A stretch of 64,000 bases of DNA from JAGQOZ01 sp041399205 (GCA_041399205.1 JAWKTK010000010.1:62001-126000), one strand, 5' to 3'; numbered from the stretch's first letter, positions 1 to 10,858 are shown. A program made the numbers and translations. Notes: a model not told the origin generated them from the sequence alone.

Positions 1-1
1 A

Positions 2-1222
2 GGAACGTGGCGAGGTTTGCAGCATTTGGTGATGAATTCGGAAACGGGCGAAATGCTCAAAGTCCGAGTCTTCAATTGCTCGAAGAAGGAACTGCAGAAG
101 GACCTGGAAAAGGCTGTCGAATTCGATCAAAGCCAAATGTTCAAGAAGATCTATGAAAGCGAATTTGGCATGCCGGGTGGCGCGCCTTATGGTGCGTTGA
201 TTGGTGACTACGAATTCACCAATCATCCCGATGATATCGGCATTCTCAAAAATATTTCTGGAGTTGCCGCCGCGGCGTTTTGCCCGTTCATCAGCGCTGC
301 GTCGCCGGAAATCTTTGGGTTTGACAAATGGACAGAACTGTCCAAGCCTCGAGACTTGGCCAAAGTCTTTGATTCGGTGGAATACGCCAGTTGGCGTTCG
401 TTCCGTGAAAGTGATGATTCACGGTTCGTTACGCTCACCATGCCCAGAACCTTGGCTCGTTTGCCATACGGTAGCGCGACCAAGCCGATTGAAGCGTTTT
501 CATACGAAGAAGTGGAACTCGGTCCGGACGGCAAGCCAATTTCTGTTAGCCATGACAACTACTGCTGGATGAACACTGCTTACGTCATGGGGGCGAAGTT
601 AACCGACGCGTTTGCCAAGTACGGTTGGTGCACGGCCATCCGAGGTGCCGAAGGTGGCGGTAAAGTGGAAGGACTTCCGGCTCACGTATTTCAAGCCGAT
701 GACGGTGACATGGATTTGAAGTGCCCAACCGAAATTGCCATTACCGATCGCCGTGAAGCGGAACTGAGCAAGCTGGGTTTCTTGCCGTTGTGCCATTACA
801 AAGACACGGACTATGCCGTCTTCTTTGGCGCTCAAACCACGCAGAAGCCCAAGAAGTATGATCGTCCGGCCGCGACGGCCAACGCCGCCATTTCTGCTCG
901 GCTACCTTATATGATGGCAACGTCGCGATTTGCTCACTACCTGAAGGTGATCGCTCGCGACAAAATCGGTTCGTTCATGGAACGCGAAGATTGCGAAGCT
1001 TGGTTGGATCGTTGGATTCACAATTACGTGAGCGCCGATGCCAAGCCCAGCCAAGAACAGAAGGCTCGCTATCCGCTGGCCGAAGCCAAGGTCGAGGTCA
1101 AGGAGATTCCCGGCCAGCCTGGTTCGTATAACGCCATCGCGTGGATGCGACCCTGGCTGCAGTTGGAAGAATTAACCACCTCCATGCGGATGGTTGCCAG
1201 AATCCCCAAGCTTGGCGGTTAG
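2..1222 (+). CDS. tssC: T6SS contractile sheath large subunit TssC (VipB/ImpC), 5'-truncated by window edge
   Basis: This is the large sheath subunit that, with TssB, polymerises around the Hcp tube and contracts to drive type VI secretion. The frame is open from base 2 (GTWRGLQHLV...), so the N-terminal quarter, about 90 residues of a roughly 490-residue family, lies upstream of the window. Family signatures are visible: the AVEFDQSQMFKKIYESEFGM segment, FGMPGG, AAAFCPFISAASP, RLPYG, and the C-terminal WMRPWLQLEELTTSMRMVAR block. It is unbroken here. It is followed by a second TssC-like gene, and a strong hairpin sits 19 bases after the stop. The apparent TTG at 17 is not the true start. Assignment is from family recognition, not from a database search. 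Confidence 0.95.
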   Translation, partial: GTWRGLQHLVMNSETGEMLKVRVFNCSKKELQKDLEKAVEFDQSQMFKKIYESEFGMPGGAPYGALIGDYEFTNHPDDIGILKNISGVAAAAFCPFISAASPEIFGFDKWTELSKPRDLAKVFDSVEYASWRSFRESDDSRFVTLTMPRTLARLPYGSATKPIEAFSYEEVELGPDGKPISVSHDNYCWMNTAYVMGAKLTDAFAKYGWCTAIRGAEGGGKVEGLPAHVFQADDGDMDLKCPTEIAITDRREAELSKLGFLPLCHYKDTDYAVFFGAQTTQKPKKYDRPAATANAAISARLPYMMATSRFAHYLKVIARDKIGSFMEREDCEAWLDRWIHNYVSADAKPSQEQKARYPLAEAKVEVKEIPGQPGSYNAIAWMRPWLQLEELTTSMRMVARIPKLGG

Positions 1223-1240
1223 TCTGCAGGTCTTTATTTC

Positions 1241-1269
1241 GATGCACGCCAACGTGCCCGGCGTGCATC
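1241..1269 (+). terminator. Hairpin after tssC
   Basis: A perfect 10-bp stem (GATGCACGCC / GGCGTGCATC) with a 9-base loop begins 19 bases after the tssC stop. Only a short, interrupted T run follows. It may therefore be a partial terminator or an mRNA-stabilising intercistronic hairpin that sets sheath gene dosage relative to the genes downstream. Confidence 0.6.
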
Positions 1270-1353
1270 GAGCATGTTTTGGAGTCAATCCGCTGGCAGG
1301 CGGCGAATTGCATGTAGTGACCACCTAAACGAGGAATTCTCCCGAGTACCGAC

Positions 1354-2991
1354 ATGAGTTCAGATCCATCGTCATTCGATTCGGTACCGGTTCTTCGCGA
1401 GTCGGCGTCGATGGCCGACGGTCTCCATGCGACTGATGACTTGGAGCGAAGTCTTCCACAGGACCAGCCAACGTTGTTGCAATCGTTGCTGGGACGCACG
1501 CCTCACAGCAATGCGCGTAATACTCCTCAGCGGTTGCAATTGTTTCACGATTCTGGTTCCGTATCCGATGCACTCGAGCAGTGGCTTGGAAGCGAAGTGC
1601 AGGTGGTGGATGACCAGTTTTCCATTGGCGGGCACAACTGGGACAAAGATAAATTGGTGCGGCGTCTGAATCGCGACGTGGCCATTATTGATGAACTAGT
1701 AAGTCAACAACTAAACGCGATTTTGCACCATTCGCAATTTCAGCGATTAGAAGCCTCTTGGCGTGGCGTCGAATATCTGACCAAGCAAGTCGAATCCGCA
1801 GCAGATCAATTAATCAAGGTTCGAATACTCAACGCGACCTGGAGCGAACTGGAACGCGATTTTGAGCGAGCTGTTGAATTTGACCAGAGTCAATTGTTTC
1901 AAAAGGTCTACGAACAGGAATTTGGCATGCCGGGTGGCGAACCGTTCGGAACCCTCATTGCCGACTATACTATTCAGCCACAACCAACTCGCGAACATCC
2001 GCATGACGACATTACCATCCTTAAAGAACTGGCGAAGGTGGGTGCCGCTGCGTTTTGCCCCATACTGACCAACGCTAGTCCGGCAATGTTCGGAGTAAAC
2101 GAGTTTGACGAATTAGAACATTCCGTTGATCATGCTAAAACGTTTTCGCAAACCGTATACACTCGCTGGCGCAGTCTTCGAGAAATGGAAGAAGCTAGGT
2201 TTCTTGGCATCGTTCTGCCTAAAATTCTGATGCGGTTGCCGTATGAAGATGATGGTTCGCGGATTGATCGTTTCCAATTCCAGGAAAATGTAGGATGGCC
2301 CTGATCACAGCAAATACTTGTGGGGCGGTGCCGCATTTGCGATGGGCGAAGTCCTGATAAGGGCGTTTGCACAGGCAGGGTGGCTGGCTGATATCCGCGG
2401 AGTTCAACGTGATGTGGAACAGGGCGGCATTGTTGTCAATCTTCCGTCTCATTCCTTTAAGACGGACAAGATGGGTGTCGCGACCAAGTTTTCCACGGAT
2501 GTAGTGGTGACTGATACTCTGGAAAAACAGTTGGCGGACTTGGGGTTCATGTCGCTTTGTCATTGCAAGGACACTACGTTTTCCGCGTTCTATTCGAATA
2601 ATTCGATTCAAAAACCTAAGGTTTATGACCGTGACGTGGCCACCATGAACGCTCGGATTTCTTCTATGCTGCAATACATGTATTGCGTTTCACGGTTCGC
2701 TCAGTACGTGAAAGTCTTGGGCCGCGAAAAAACGGGGTCCTTCAGCGACCCGCAAGAATTTGAAGACTATCTGCAACGCTGGATTGTCCGCTATGTCACG
2801 GCCGATACGGAAGCTAGGCCGGATGTCAAAGCCAAGTTTCCTCTGCGCGAAGCGAGCGTGAAAGTCCATCAGATACCGGGAAAACCCGGCGCGTTTAATT
2901 GTGTCATGCATTTGGCACCACATACGAACTAGACGAACTTGCCGCCAGTGTTCGATTAGTTGCAGAACTGACACCGTCCACCAACCAATAG
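1354..2991 (+). CDS. impD: Second TssC-like sheath protein (ImpD/EvpB family), two frameshifts
   Basis: This is a paralogue of the preceding TssC, of about 546 codons. It has an N-terminal extension (residues 1-100) followed by the EvpB core: LEASWRGVEYL, RAVEFDQSQLFQKVYEQEFG, FGMPGG, AAFCPI, RLPYEDD, then KYLWGGAAFAMGEVL and YVTADTEARPDVKAKFPL. The reading frame breaks at about 2300, where one extra C in a CCC run turns WPDHSK into a stop. It breaks again at about 2925, after which YELDELAASVRLVAEL completes the family C terminus and ends at a TAG at 2989-2991. Homology is continuous across both shifts, so sequencing indels are likely. Rhizobium imp loci carry an equivalent second EvpB-family gene at this position; its role there is not settled. 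Confidence 0.85.
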
Positions 2992-3001
2992 CAGCTATTG
3001 G

Positions 3002-3875
3002 ATGCTGCTTCGTTCAATAATGAAAGCAAACCAAATGGGCCCATCAGAATACTATCAAGCTGGTCAGCTACAGGAAGCGATTTCGGCGGCGATTAACGAA
3101 GTCAAAGCTTCACCCACCGACACGGCAAAGCGATTTCAACTATGCGAATTGTGTTGTTTTGCTGGTGATTGGGAGCGAGCGGATCGACAATTGGACACCA
3201 TCATGCAGCAGACGACAGATGCCGTCATGCAAATTACCTTGGTCCGACAATTGATTCGCGCCGAATTGGCACGCACGGAATTTCTGCAGCAAGGACGACT
3301 TCCGGAGTTCGTGACGGACGTCACTCCTCACTTGCGTCTGCATTTGGACGCATCCATAGCGATTCGAGAAGGAAAGGCACCGGAAGCGGCCAACTTACTG
3401 GAACAAGCGGAACAACAGCACTCAATTGACTGGAACGTTCAACGGCAATTCGTTTGATGATTTTCGAGACTTGGATGACCTTCTTTCTCCGTTTTTTGAA
3501 GTCTTCACCAGCAATGGAAAGTATTTCTTGCTGCCGATCGAACAAGTGGAAAGCATTACGTTTCGTCCTCCCCAGCGGCCCATTGATTTGATCTGGCGAA
3601 GTATTACTGTTTCCGTTGCCAATGGACCAGATGGTGAAGTGTACATGCCGGCGATTTATCCTCAGACGTATGTCAGTGGTGACAATCAGTTAATGCTGGG
3701 ACGAGGCACGGATTGGGCTGGTGGGGATGCGAGTCCTGTGCGAGGAATTGGTTTGCGAATGTTTCTGGCGGGCGATAAAGATGTTTCCGTGATGGACTGC
3801 CAGAAATTAAATTCGATCGCTTGTCGAATTAGGAAGCATGGTCCTTGGAACGAACCTTTTGACGTCGTCATGTAG
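3002..3875 (+). CDS. tagJ: T6SS accessory protein TagJ/ImpE, one frameshift
   Basis: This is an ImpE/TagJ (HsiE-type) protein, an accessory factor that in some T6SSs binds the sheath small subunit and influences ClpV recycling. The N-terminal half, up to about 3440, is a helical repeat region (YYQAGQLQEAISAAINEV, LCELCCFAGDWERADRQLD). The C-terminal half, from about 3430, is the ImpE beta-rich domain (NGKYFLLPIEQVESITFRPP, WRSITVSVANGPDGEVYMPA). The two halves lie in different frames that meet around 3425-3450, giving about 290 codons, close to family size. The best start is probably the ATG at 3035 (MGPSEYYQAG), since family members begin just before the first helix. The neighbours impD and tssE match the imp gene order. 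Confidence 0.85.
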
Positions 3876-3896
3876 ACTCTAACCGAAGCCATTGTC

Positions 3897-4387
3897 ATGT
3901 CGAAAATTCGCGATAATCAACAATTGCTGCCTTCCGTTTTGGATCGACTGATCGACTACGATCCAACCACAAACACCGAAGCACCCTTGTCGAAATCTCA
4001 GTTGCTTCGTGAAATGAAACAAAGCGTGCGTCGCGACTTAGAGTTTCTGTTGAATACACGTTGGCGGTGCACGCAATGGCCGTTGGATATGGAAGAATTG
4101 GATGTTTCGTTGGTCAATTATGGAATTCCCGACTTCACGGGCGTCAACATGAGCCAGCAGGCCGAACGCGAACAATTGCGAAAAGTGATTGAACAGGTGA
4201 TTCAAAAGTTCGAACCGCGTTTCAAGTCCGTCAAGGTGCAGCTGATTCCCAATAAGAACGCTTTCGATAGTTGCTGCGATTTCGGATTGATGCGCTGTTG
4301 CATGCCGACCCAGCTCCGGAACCGGTTGTTTTTGATTCTCAGTTAGATACGGCAGCTGCTTCGTTTCAAGTCCGAGGAGGCATCTAG
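3897..4387 (+). CDS. tssE: T6SS baseplate protein TssE (gp25-like), one frameshift
   Basis: TssE is the gp25/lysozyme-like baseplate component that nucleates sheath assembly. The gp25 core is visible: RRDLEFLLNTRWRC, LDVSLVNYGIPDF, and an amphipathic helix LRKVIEQVIQKFEPRF followed by SVKVQL. Near 4270 the frame shifts. The correct continuation is LRFRIDALLHADPAPEP followed by VVFDSQ, ending at TAG 4385-4387. That restores about 163 codons, the normal family size. The stop overlaps the GTG start of tssF by one base (TAGTG), which implies translational coupling. Confidence 0.87.
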
Positions 4388-6222
4388 TGACGGACGAACT
4401 GCTTTCGTATTACAACCGCGAATTGGCGTTTATTCGCAGCATGGGAGCTGAATTCGCGGCTGCGCATCCCAAAATTGCGGGTCGCTTGCGAATGTCCGGT
4501 GAAATATCGGAAGATCCACATGTGTCCCGAATGATCGAAGCATTCGCGTTCTTGGCCGCCAGAACTCGGCACAAAATCGATGACGATTTTCCAGAAATCT
4601 GTGAATCGATGTTGAACGTGCTGTATCCGCATTTCTTGGCACCTCAACCCTCCGCCGCGATTGTCCAGTGCAGTTTGCATCAGTCGCAAGCTGAACTCAC
4701 GTCCGGACATCGAATCAAGCGTGGTAGCGGTATCGAAACCGACGCCTTGGACGGTATGCCTTGTCGATTTCAAACCTGTTATGACGTAGATCTATTGCCC
4801 ATTCAGGTTGCATCCGCGCAGTTTCAGTCCAAACCATTTTCAGCGCCATTGGCGGCAGTCAGCAATCAAGCGGAAGCAGTCTTGCGAATCGAACTTCAAG
4901 CCATTTCACCGAAGGTAACGTTTGCACAGCTGCCGCTGGACCACGTTCGCTTCTTTCTTCATGGCCAAGGGCAGTTTGCATTCGACTTGTACGAATTGCT
5001 CCTCAACAACTCGTTGGGAATCGCCATCGGTTCATCGACCGACGCGTGCTTTCTTCCGGCACATTGCTTACGTCCCGTAGGTTTCGAACGTGACCAAGGA
5101 TTGGTGAATTACGGTGCGCAGTCGTTCTTGGGTTATCGGCTGCTGGCCGAATATTTTGCTTTTCCTGAAAAGTATCTTTTCGTGGATCTGACGGGACTTG
5201 ATCAGGCTTTGTCCGCAGGTGTCCTGAGATCCAACCGACTAGAAATCTTTGTGTACGTCAATCGAAAGAGTGCGGATCTGGAGAGAACTGTCAGTGCAGA
5301 TTCGTTTCGTTTGGGCTGTACGCCGATGATTAACCTGTACAAACAGCGAGCTGAACCGATTCGCTGGACACATACCGAAACGGAATATCGGATTGTTCCC
5401 GATTCGCGTCGCCCGGCAGCGCATGAAATCTATTCGATAGATCGAGTTATCGGCACTTCGCCCGAAGGCCAGGAAATAGAATTTTCGCCCTTCTATTCCA
5501 CGCAACACTTGCAACGCGAACACGATGTAACGGCCTTCTGGCACGCGACGCGACGCAATAATGGTCGAATTGCTGGTCAAGTGGATCACGGCACCGAGAT
5601 GTTTCTTTCCCTTGTTGATCTGGATTTTCAAACTTCTGCGGTACGGGATTGGACGATTGATATTGAAACGACGTGTGTGAATCGTGACCTACCTCGCCGA
5701 ATTCCGTTCGGCGGCGGGCAGCCTCGTCTACAGTTGACAACTGGCGGTGGTTTGGTGGGCTTGCGGTGTTTGACCCCGCCGACGGCAACACTCCGTCCTG
5801 CACTTCGTCATCAGTCCATTTGGAAATTAGTGTCGCATCTTTCGCTCAATCATCTGTCGTTGATTAGTGACAAGAATGGGGCACAGGCCTTACGAGAAAT
5901 CTTGATGTTGTACGATCCCTTGAATACCACCGAATCAAAAAACATCATCAACGGTGTGGAACATATTGCGGCCAAGCGCATTGTTGGCCGAGTCTCGGGT
6001 GGAGCGGCGGCGGGATTTTGCCGAGGTATCGAGATTGATCTAACGTTAAACGAAGACAAGTTCATCGGCAGTGGAATTTACTTGTTTGCCTCAGTACTTG
6101 AACGATTCTTCGGTTTGTATGCCAGTTTGAATTCGTTTACATCCACTGTCGTGCATAGCCAACAACGAACGGGTCGCGTATGTAAATGGCCACCACGCGC
6201 TGGTGAGCGTGTGCTGATTTGA
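4387..6222 (+). CDS. tssF: T6SS baseplate subunit TssF (ImpG/VasA)
   Basis: This 611-residue protein has the expected length and motifs of TssF, which forms the baseplate wedge with TssG. The N terminus is diagnostic: YYNRELAFIRSMGAEFAAAHP, then RLRMSGEISEDPHVSRMIEAFA and LYPHFLAPQPS. The C terminus has GGAAAGFCRGIEIDLTL, ASVLERFFGLYASLNSF and GRVCKWPPRAGERVLI. The start is a GTG immediately behind tssE. It is one of the few long genes here with no frame break. Its stop overlaps the TTG start candidate of tssG by four bases (TTGA). Confidence 0.95.
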   Translation: MTDELLSYYNRELAFIRSMGAEFAAAHPKIAGRLRMSGEISEDPHVSRMIEAFAFLAARTRHKIDDDFPEICESMLNVLYPHFLAPQPSAAIVQCSLHQSQAELTSGHRIKRGSGIETDALDGMPCRFQTCYDVDLLPIQVASAQFQSKPFSAPLAAVSNQAEAVLRIELQAISPKVTFAQLPLDHVRFFLHGQGQFAFDLYELLLNNSLGIAIGSSTDACFLPAHCLRPVGFERDQGLVNYGAQSFLGYRLLAEYFAFPEKYLFVDLTGLDQALSAGVLRSNRLEIFVYVNRKSADLERTVSADSFRLGCTPMINLYKQRAEPIRWTHTETEYRIVPDSRRPAAHEIYSIDRVIGTSPEGQEIEFSPFYSTQHLQREHDVTAFWHATRRNNGRIAGQVDHGTEMFLSLVDLDFQTSAVRDWTIDIETTCVNRDLPRRIPFGGGQPRLQLTTGGGLVGLRCLTPPTATLRPALRHQSIWKLVSHLSLNHLSLISDKNGAQALREILMLYDPLNTTESKNIINGVEHIAAKRIVGRVSGGAAAGFCRGIEIDLTLNEDKFIGSGIYLFASVLERFFGLYASLNSFTSTVVHSQQRTGRVCKWPPRAGERVLI

Positions 6223-7364
6223 TAGAAGTTTTGGCGATGGCAAAATCCAGTAATCAAAAGCGAATTTCGAGCCTGGCAACCGTCAAGCAGCGTCTAGCGG
6301 AACATCCTTATTGTTTTGATTTTTTTCAGGCTGTACGCTTACTGGAATGGGATGCGGCTCAAGCGAATCCATCAAGCACTACAGTTCGTGGTATCGGCAG
6401 TGACGCTCGGCCATCAGAAGAATCAGTACGAATTTGTGCCACCGCGTCGCACAGTTTTCCGCCGGGGCCCGTCGAGAGCTTTCATGATCAGGAACCATCG
6501 CCGGCAAGCGGCAGACCGACACAAGTGCCCAATCGTCTATTTGTCTCGTTTATGGGAATGACAGGACCAAGTGGTGTCTTGCCGCGTCACTATACCCAGA
6601 TTGTGATCGATCGAATTCGAGACAAAGATTATGCCTTGCAAGACTTCTTGGATGTCTTTAACCATCGCATGATTTCATTGTTCTATCGAGCGTGGACGAA
6701 ATACCGACTTCCCATTTTGTTCGAACGAAACGCCCTGCAATCATCGTTCTCAGGCCGAGACGATCAGATTACTCGCTGCTTTCGTTCTCTAGTCGGTTGG
6801 GGCACGGACGGACTTGTAAACCGCCAAAATATTTCCGATGACGTGCAAATTTACTACAGCGGTTTGTTCGCAAGTCAACAACGATCGGCGGTATCACTCG
6901 AACGGCTGTTGGCCGATTACTTTACGGTAAATACGGAAGTCGTTCAGCTGGTAGGCCAGTGGCTGTATTTGACCACCGATAATCAGTCTCGACTGGGCGA
7001 ATTGCCATTCGGACAAAACGCCAATAACCAGCTTGGGACAACCGCAGTGATTGGGCAGCGGGTGTGGGGAGTAGAAAACAATTTTCGCGTTCGCATCGGT
7101 CCTTTGACGTATCCACAGTTCAATGAATTTTCGCCCATTGGACCAAAGCTGGCTGCCTTGGCTCAACTCACACGATCCTATGTTGGCATGGAGTATGATT
7201 TTCAGGTCCAGCTAGTCTTGCAGCAGGATGAAGTGCCCGATTGCGTGCTGGGCGCAAGTCCAACCCCGTCTCGACTTGGCTGGAACACCTGGCTTCACGG
7301 CGGCAAATTTGCTCGGGACGCGGACGACGCAGTTTTTGCATGTGAAGGCATGCCCAGCGCATAG
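6219..7364 (+). CDS. tssG: T6SS baseplate subunit TssG (ImpH/VasB)
   Basis: TssG partners TssF in the baseplate wedge. Family motifs are HPYCFDFFQAVRLLEW near the N terminus, FMGMTGPSGVLPRHYTQ, DKDYALQDFLDVFNHRM followed by SLFYRAWTKYR, and LAALAQLTRSYVGMEYDFQV near the C terminus. The length (375-381 residues) fits the family. Two starts are possible: TTG 6219, overlapping the tssF stop as TTGA, and ATG 6237 (MAKSSNQKR). The overlap favours coupling from the former, but the ATG is the more usual codon. No frame break is seen. Confidence 0.93.
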   Translation: MIEVLAMAKSSNQKRISSLATVKQRLAEHPYCFDFFQAVRLLEWDAAQANPSSTTVRGIGSDARPSEESVRICATASHSFPPGPVESFHDQEPSPASGRPTQVPNRLFVSFMGMTGPSGVLPRHYTQIVIDRIRDKDYALQDFLDVFNHRMISLFYRAWTKYRLPILFERNALQSSFSGRDDQITRCFRSLVGWGTDGLVNRQNISDDVQIYYSGLFASQQRSAVSLERLLADYFTVNTEVVQLVGQWLYLTTDNQSRLGELPFGQNANNQLGTTAVIGQRVWGVENNFRVRIGPLTYPQFNEFSPIGPKLAALAQLTRSYVGMEYDFQVQLVLQQDEVPDCVLGASPTPSRLGWNTWLHGGKFARDADDAVFACEGMPSA

Positions 7365-7409
7365 TGCGACATAACGAAATGGCTCGAACTAGAGAATAAG
7401 GAATTCAAA

Positions 7410-10075
7410 ATGGCCAACGTCAATCTGACACAATTGGTGAGCAAGCTGAACGAAACCTGCCGAAATTCGCTCGAATCCGCGGCTGGGTTTTGCTTGTCGC
7501 GAACCAATTACAATGTCGAAATCGAACATTGGTTGATGAAGATTTTAGAGCGACCCAACACGGACTTGACCACGATCTTCAAACATTTTGACGTAGATCA
7601 GTCCCGACTGATCGCCGATCTCACTAAGACAATTGATGGATTCAAAACCGGCAACGCTCGTTCGCCCGCGCTGAGCCCGGCATTGGTCGAAGCAATGCAG
7701 AACGCGTGGCTGTATAGTTCGGTGGAATTCACGTCGCACACCGTGCGTACCGGACATTTGTTGTATGCCTTGCTAACTGGGCGCGACCCCGGGAACCTCT
7801 ATTTCTAAAGAGCTGCAGAAGGTATCCGCGGATTCGCTTCGTCAGCACATGATTACGCTGACCAAGGATAGTGACGAAACCGATTCTCAGCCGATGGCGT
7901 CTTCGTCGCCCGTCGCGTCGCAATCTGGCGCCGCAACTGGCAAGCCCACCAAGACTCCGGCCTTAGACCAATTCACGATTGATCTCACGGCAGCGGCTGC
8001 TCAGGGCAAAATTGATCCTGTCCTGGGACGAGATGCAGAAATTCGACAAATCATTGATATTCTCACTCGGCGTCGTCAAAACAATCCCATCCTGACGGGC
8101 GAAGCAGGTGTGGGAAAGACTGCCGTTGTGGAAGGGTTCGCGTTGCGAGTGGTTGCGGGAGATGTACCTCCGTCCATTCAAAACGTGGCGATTCGAACGC
8201 TCGATTTAGGGCTCTTGCAAGCCGGTGCCGGAGTCAAGGGTGAATTTGAAAACCGGTTGAAGTCGGTGATTAGCGAAGTCAAAGCTTCGCCCACTCCCAT
8301 TATCTTATTCATCGACGAAGCCCACACCTTGATTGGCGCTGGTGCCGCGGGGCAAGGTGATGCTGCCAATCTTTTAAAGCCAGCTTTAGCGCGAGGCGAA
8401 CTACGTACGATCGCTGCGACAACGTGGGCGGAATACAAAAAGTACTTCGAAAAAGATGCCGCCATGGCGCGCGCTTTCAAGTGGTCAAGGTAGAAGAACC
8501 AAACGAATCCACGGCCATTGCCATGATGTCCGGTCTCACGGCCACCTTAGAAGATCATCATGGCGTCCGCATCCTTAACGAAGCGGTTGTCGATTCGGTC
8601 AAGCTTTCTCATCGATATATTTCGGGCAGACAGCTGCCGGACAAATCGGTCAGCCTGCTGGATACCACGTGCGCTCGAATTCGGCTCAGCCAGTCGTCCA
8701 CTCCACCGGCGCTTGAAAATTGTCAGCGTCAGATTGATCAATTGCAGGTGTCGATGGAAATCCTTCGACGAGAAATGGCGTCTGGAGCAGATCATTCGGT
8801 GGAAATGGATTCGCTTCAGCAGCAACGCGACGATGCCTTGGCGCAGATGAACAAACTAAAGGAACGATGGCAGGCCGAACAAGAATTGGTGCTGACCATT
8901 GGGCAGCTACAAGATCGGCTTGAAGGAAAGCAGAATACTGAGTCCGAAGGTGACGCAACGAATGCGGAATGGAGCGACGATGACCAAGACCGATTCAAAA
9001 AGGACTTGGTGACCGCAAAAGCGAAACTGCGCGAACTACAAGGCGACGAACCACTGGTGCATCCTTGTGTGAATTCGCAAGCAGTTGCGGAAACGGTCGC
9101 TTCTTGGACCGGTATTCCCGTCGGTCGTATGGTGGCTGATGAAATTCAAACCGTCTTGAATCTGAAACCATTGATGGAACGATCGATTATTGGCCAGTCA
9201 CACGCACTGGAACGGATCTCGCAGAGTATTCGCACATCGCGCCCAATCTAAGTGATCCTCGTACGCCCATAGGCGTTTTCCTATTAGCGGGAACCAGCGG
9301 CGTGGGCAAGACGGAAACGGCTATCACGCTGGCCGAACTGCTTTACGGCGGTGAACAAAACATGACTGTGATCAACATGTCTGAATTCAAAGAAGAGCAC
9401 AAAGTGTCTCTACTAATGGGTTCGCCTCCGGGATACGTTGGATACGGTGAAGGTGGTGTGCTGACGGAAGCCGTAAGGCGAAAGCCCTACAGTGTAATCC
9501 TGTTGGATGAAATGGAAAAAGCACATCCCGGTGTCCAAGATATCTTCTATCAAGTTTTTGACAAAGGAATGATGAAGGATGGGGAAGGTCGTGATATCGA
9601 CTTTAAGAATACCGTGATCTTGATGACCAGTAACGCTGGCACGGATTTGATCAAGAGCCTGTGCTCTGATCCGGATACGATGCCGGAGCCAGACGCCTTT
9701 TTGGAAGCGTTGTTTCCAGAACTTCTGAAGACATTCAAGCCAGCGTTCTTGGGACGCGTATCCGTGATTCCTTACTATCCGCTTTCCGATGATGTTTCGC
9801 CGCATTGTGGAACTGAAACTCGACAAGGTTGGACGGAGGATTGCCGAACACTATAAGGCAAAATTCCGTTACGCTCCGGAGTTGGTTTCGACGATCACTT
9901 CGCGTTGTACCGAGGTCGATACCGAGTGCGAAATGTTGACCATATTTTGACTCGCACCCTCCTGCCGGAATTATCTGCTGAATTTCTAGCTCGAATGGCC
10001 GAAGGGACCGAAATTGGCGGAGTCGAGATTTCCGTGACCGCCGATGGTCAATTCGAATACACGATTTCCAGCTGA
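7410..10075 (+). CDS. tssH: T6SS sheath-disassembly ATPase TssH (ClpV), at least five frameshifts
   Basis: ClpV is the hexameric AAA+ unfoldase that recycles contracted sheath. The joined gene spans about 889 codons, exactly family size. Domains in order are the Clp N-domain (residues 1-150), AAA1 with Walker A GEAGVGKT near residue 230 and Walker B ILFIDEAHTL, the coiled middle domain around 9000, AAA2 with GTSGVGKTE near residue 627 and VILLDEMEKAHPG, and a C-terminal D2-small domain ending ...GQFEYTISS at TGA 10073-10075. Frame breaks occur near 7795 (extra G in GGG), 8470 (missing G in GCGCGC), 9245, 9800 and 9935. Every break restores homology with a one-base change. An AAGGA ribosome site precedes the ATG. 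Confidence 0.9.
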
Positions 10076-10231
10076 ATCAAGGCATGGAAAGAATTTTGCT
10101 TTTTGTACGCAACGAATTCACCATGAACACGACAACACTGGTGTCCAAACAAATGTGACGCGGACAGGAACGAGCGAAGCTGCTCGGGATGGCCGAGAAT
10201 CAATTATCCACTTGTTTACTTGGAGAAAAAA

Positions 10232-10714
10232 ATGGCTGCTTACATCAAATTTGACGGTGTTGATGGTGAATCTTTGGATAAAGATCATTCCAAATGGAGT
10301 GACATCCAGTCGTTCAGCCAGGGCATGCACCAGCCTGGCGCAAGCGCAACTGGCGCTGCACGACGTCGAGGTGACGTGATTATCGACGCGTTTCATGTTT
10401 CCAAAGAGCTGGATAAGGCGAGCCCCAAATTGGCGGAAGCCATTTGTAAGGGGAAAGTCTTTCCAAAAGTGGAAATTCACTTGACCGGCTCGACCAGCGA
10501 TTCAGGGCGTACCACATACTATGCGTACGAATTGAAGAACGTCTTAGTAAGCAGTTACAACATTGGCGGAAGTGGCCAATCGGAACAAGTTCCCGTGGAA
10601 GATTTTTCCCTGAACTTTGAAGAGATTAAGGTTACCTACACGGAATTCGATTCGAAGGGAAGCAAGAAGGGTAACGTCGAATATTCGTGGAAAGTCGAAG
10701 AAGGCAAAGCCTAG
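10232..10714 (+). CDS. hcp: T6SS inner-tube protein Hcp (TssD)
   Basis: Hcp forms the hexameric tube expelled by sheath contraction and also carries small effectors. The protein has about 160 residues: AAYIKFDGVDGESLDKDH, then the KWSDIQSFSQGM motif, DVIIDAFHVSKELDKASPKL, CKGKVFPKVEIHLTG, and the C-terminal FEEIKVTYTEFDSKG. An in-frame TTG lies at 10220, but a GGAG ribosome site at 10222-10225 with a six-base spacer selects the ATG at 10232. The gene is intact and is followed by a clean hairpin terminator, consistent with a highly expressed, separately terminated transcript. Confidence 0.95.
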   Translation: MAAYIKFDGVDGESLDKDHSKWSDIQSFSQGMHQPGASATGAARRRGDVIIDAFHVSKELDKASPKLAEAICKGKVFPKVEIHLTGSTSDSGRTTYYAYELKNVLVSSYNIGGSGQSEQVPVEDFSLNFEEIKVTYTEFDSKGSKKGNVEYSWKVEEGKA

Positions 10715-10750
10715 TCGTTGCCGATTTCGTTTTCGAATCTTACGTTCAAA

Positions 10751-10771
10751 GCCACCGCATCTTGCGGTGGC
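10751..10771 (+). terminator. Rho-independent-type terminator after hcp
   Basis: A perfect 9-bp GC-rich stem (GCCACCGCA / TGCGGTGGC) closes a 3-base loop 36 bases after the hcp stop, followed by a T-rich but interrupted stretch. It separates hcp from vgrG. Confidence 0.75.
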
Positions 10772-10858
10772 GTTTGATGTTTTGAAGCCTTGGACTCGTG
10801 GCCTTCCGCGTTGCGAACGTGGGAGCCGTGGCGGCAGATAGTTTTGGGAGTTTTCGTC

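Noticed and set aside
7410..10075. Programmed frameshifting in tssH and other T6SS genes
   Set aside because: There are five breaks in one gene, with no common slippery motif or direction, and similar breaks occur in unrelated genes; sequence error is simpler.
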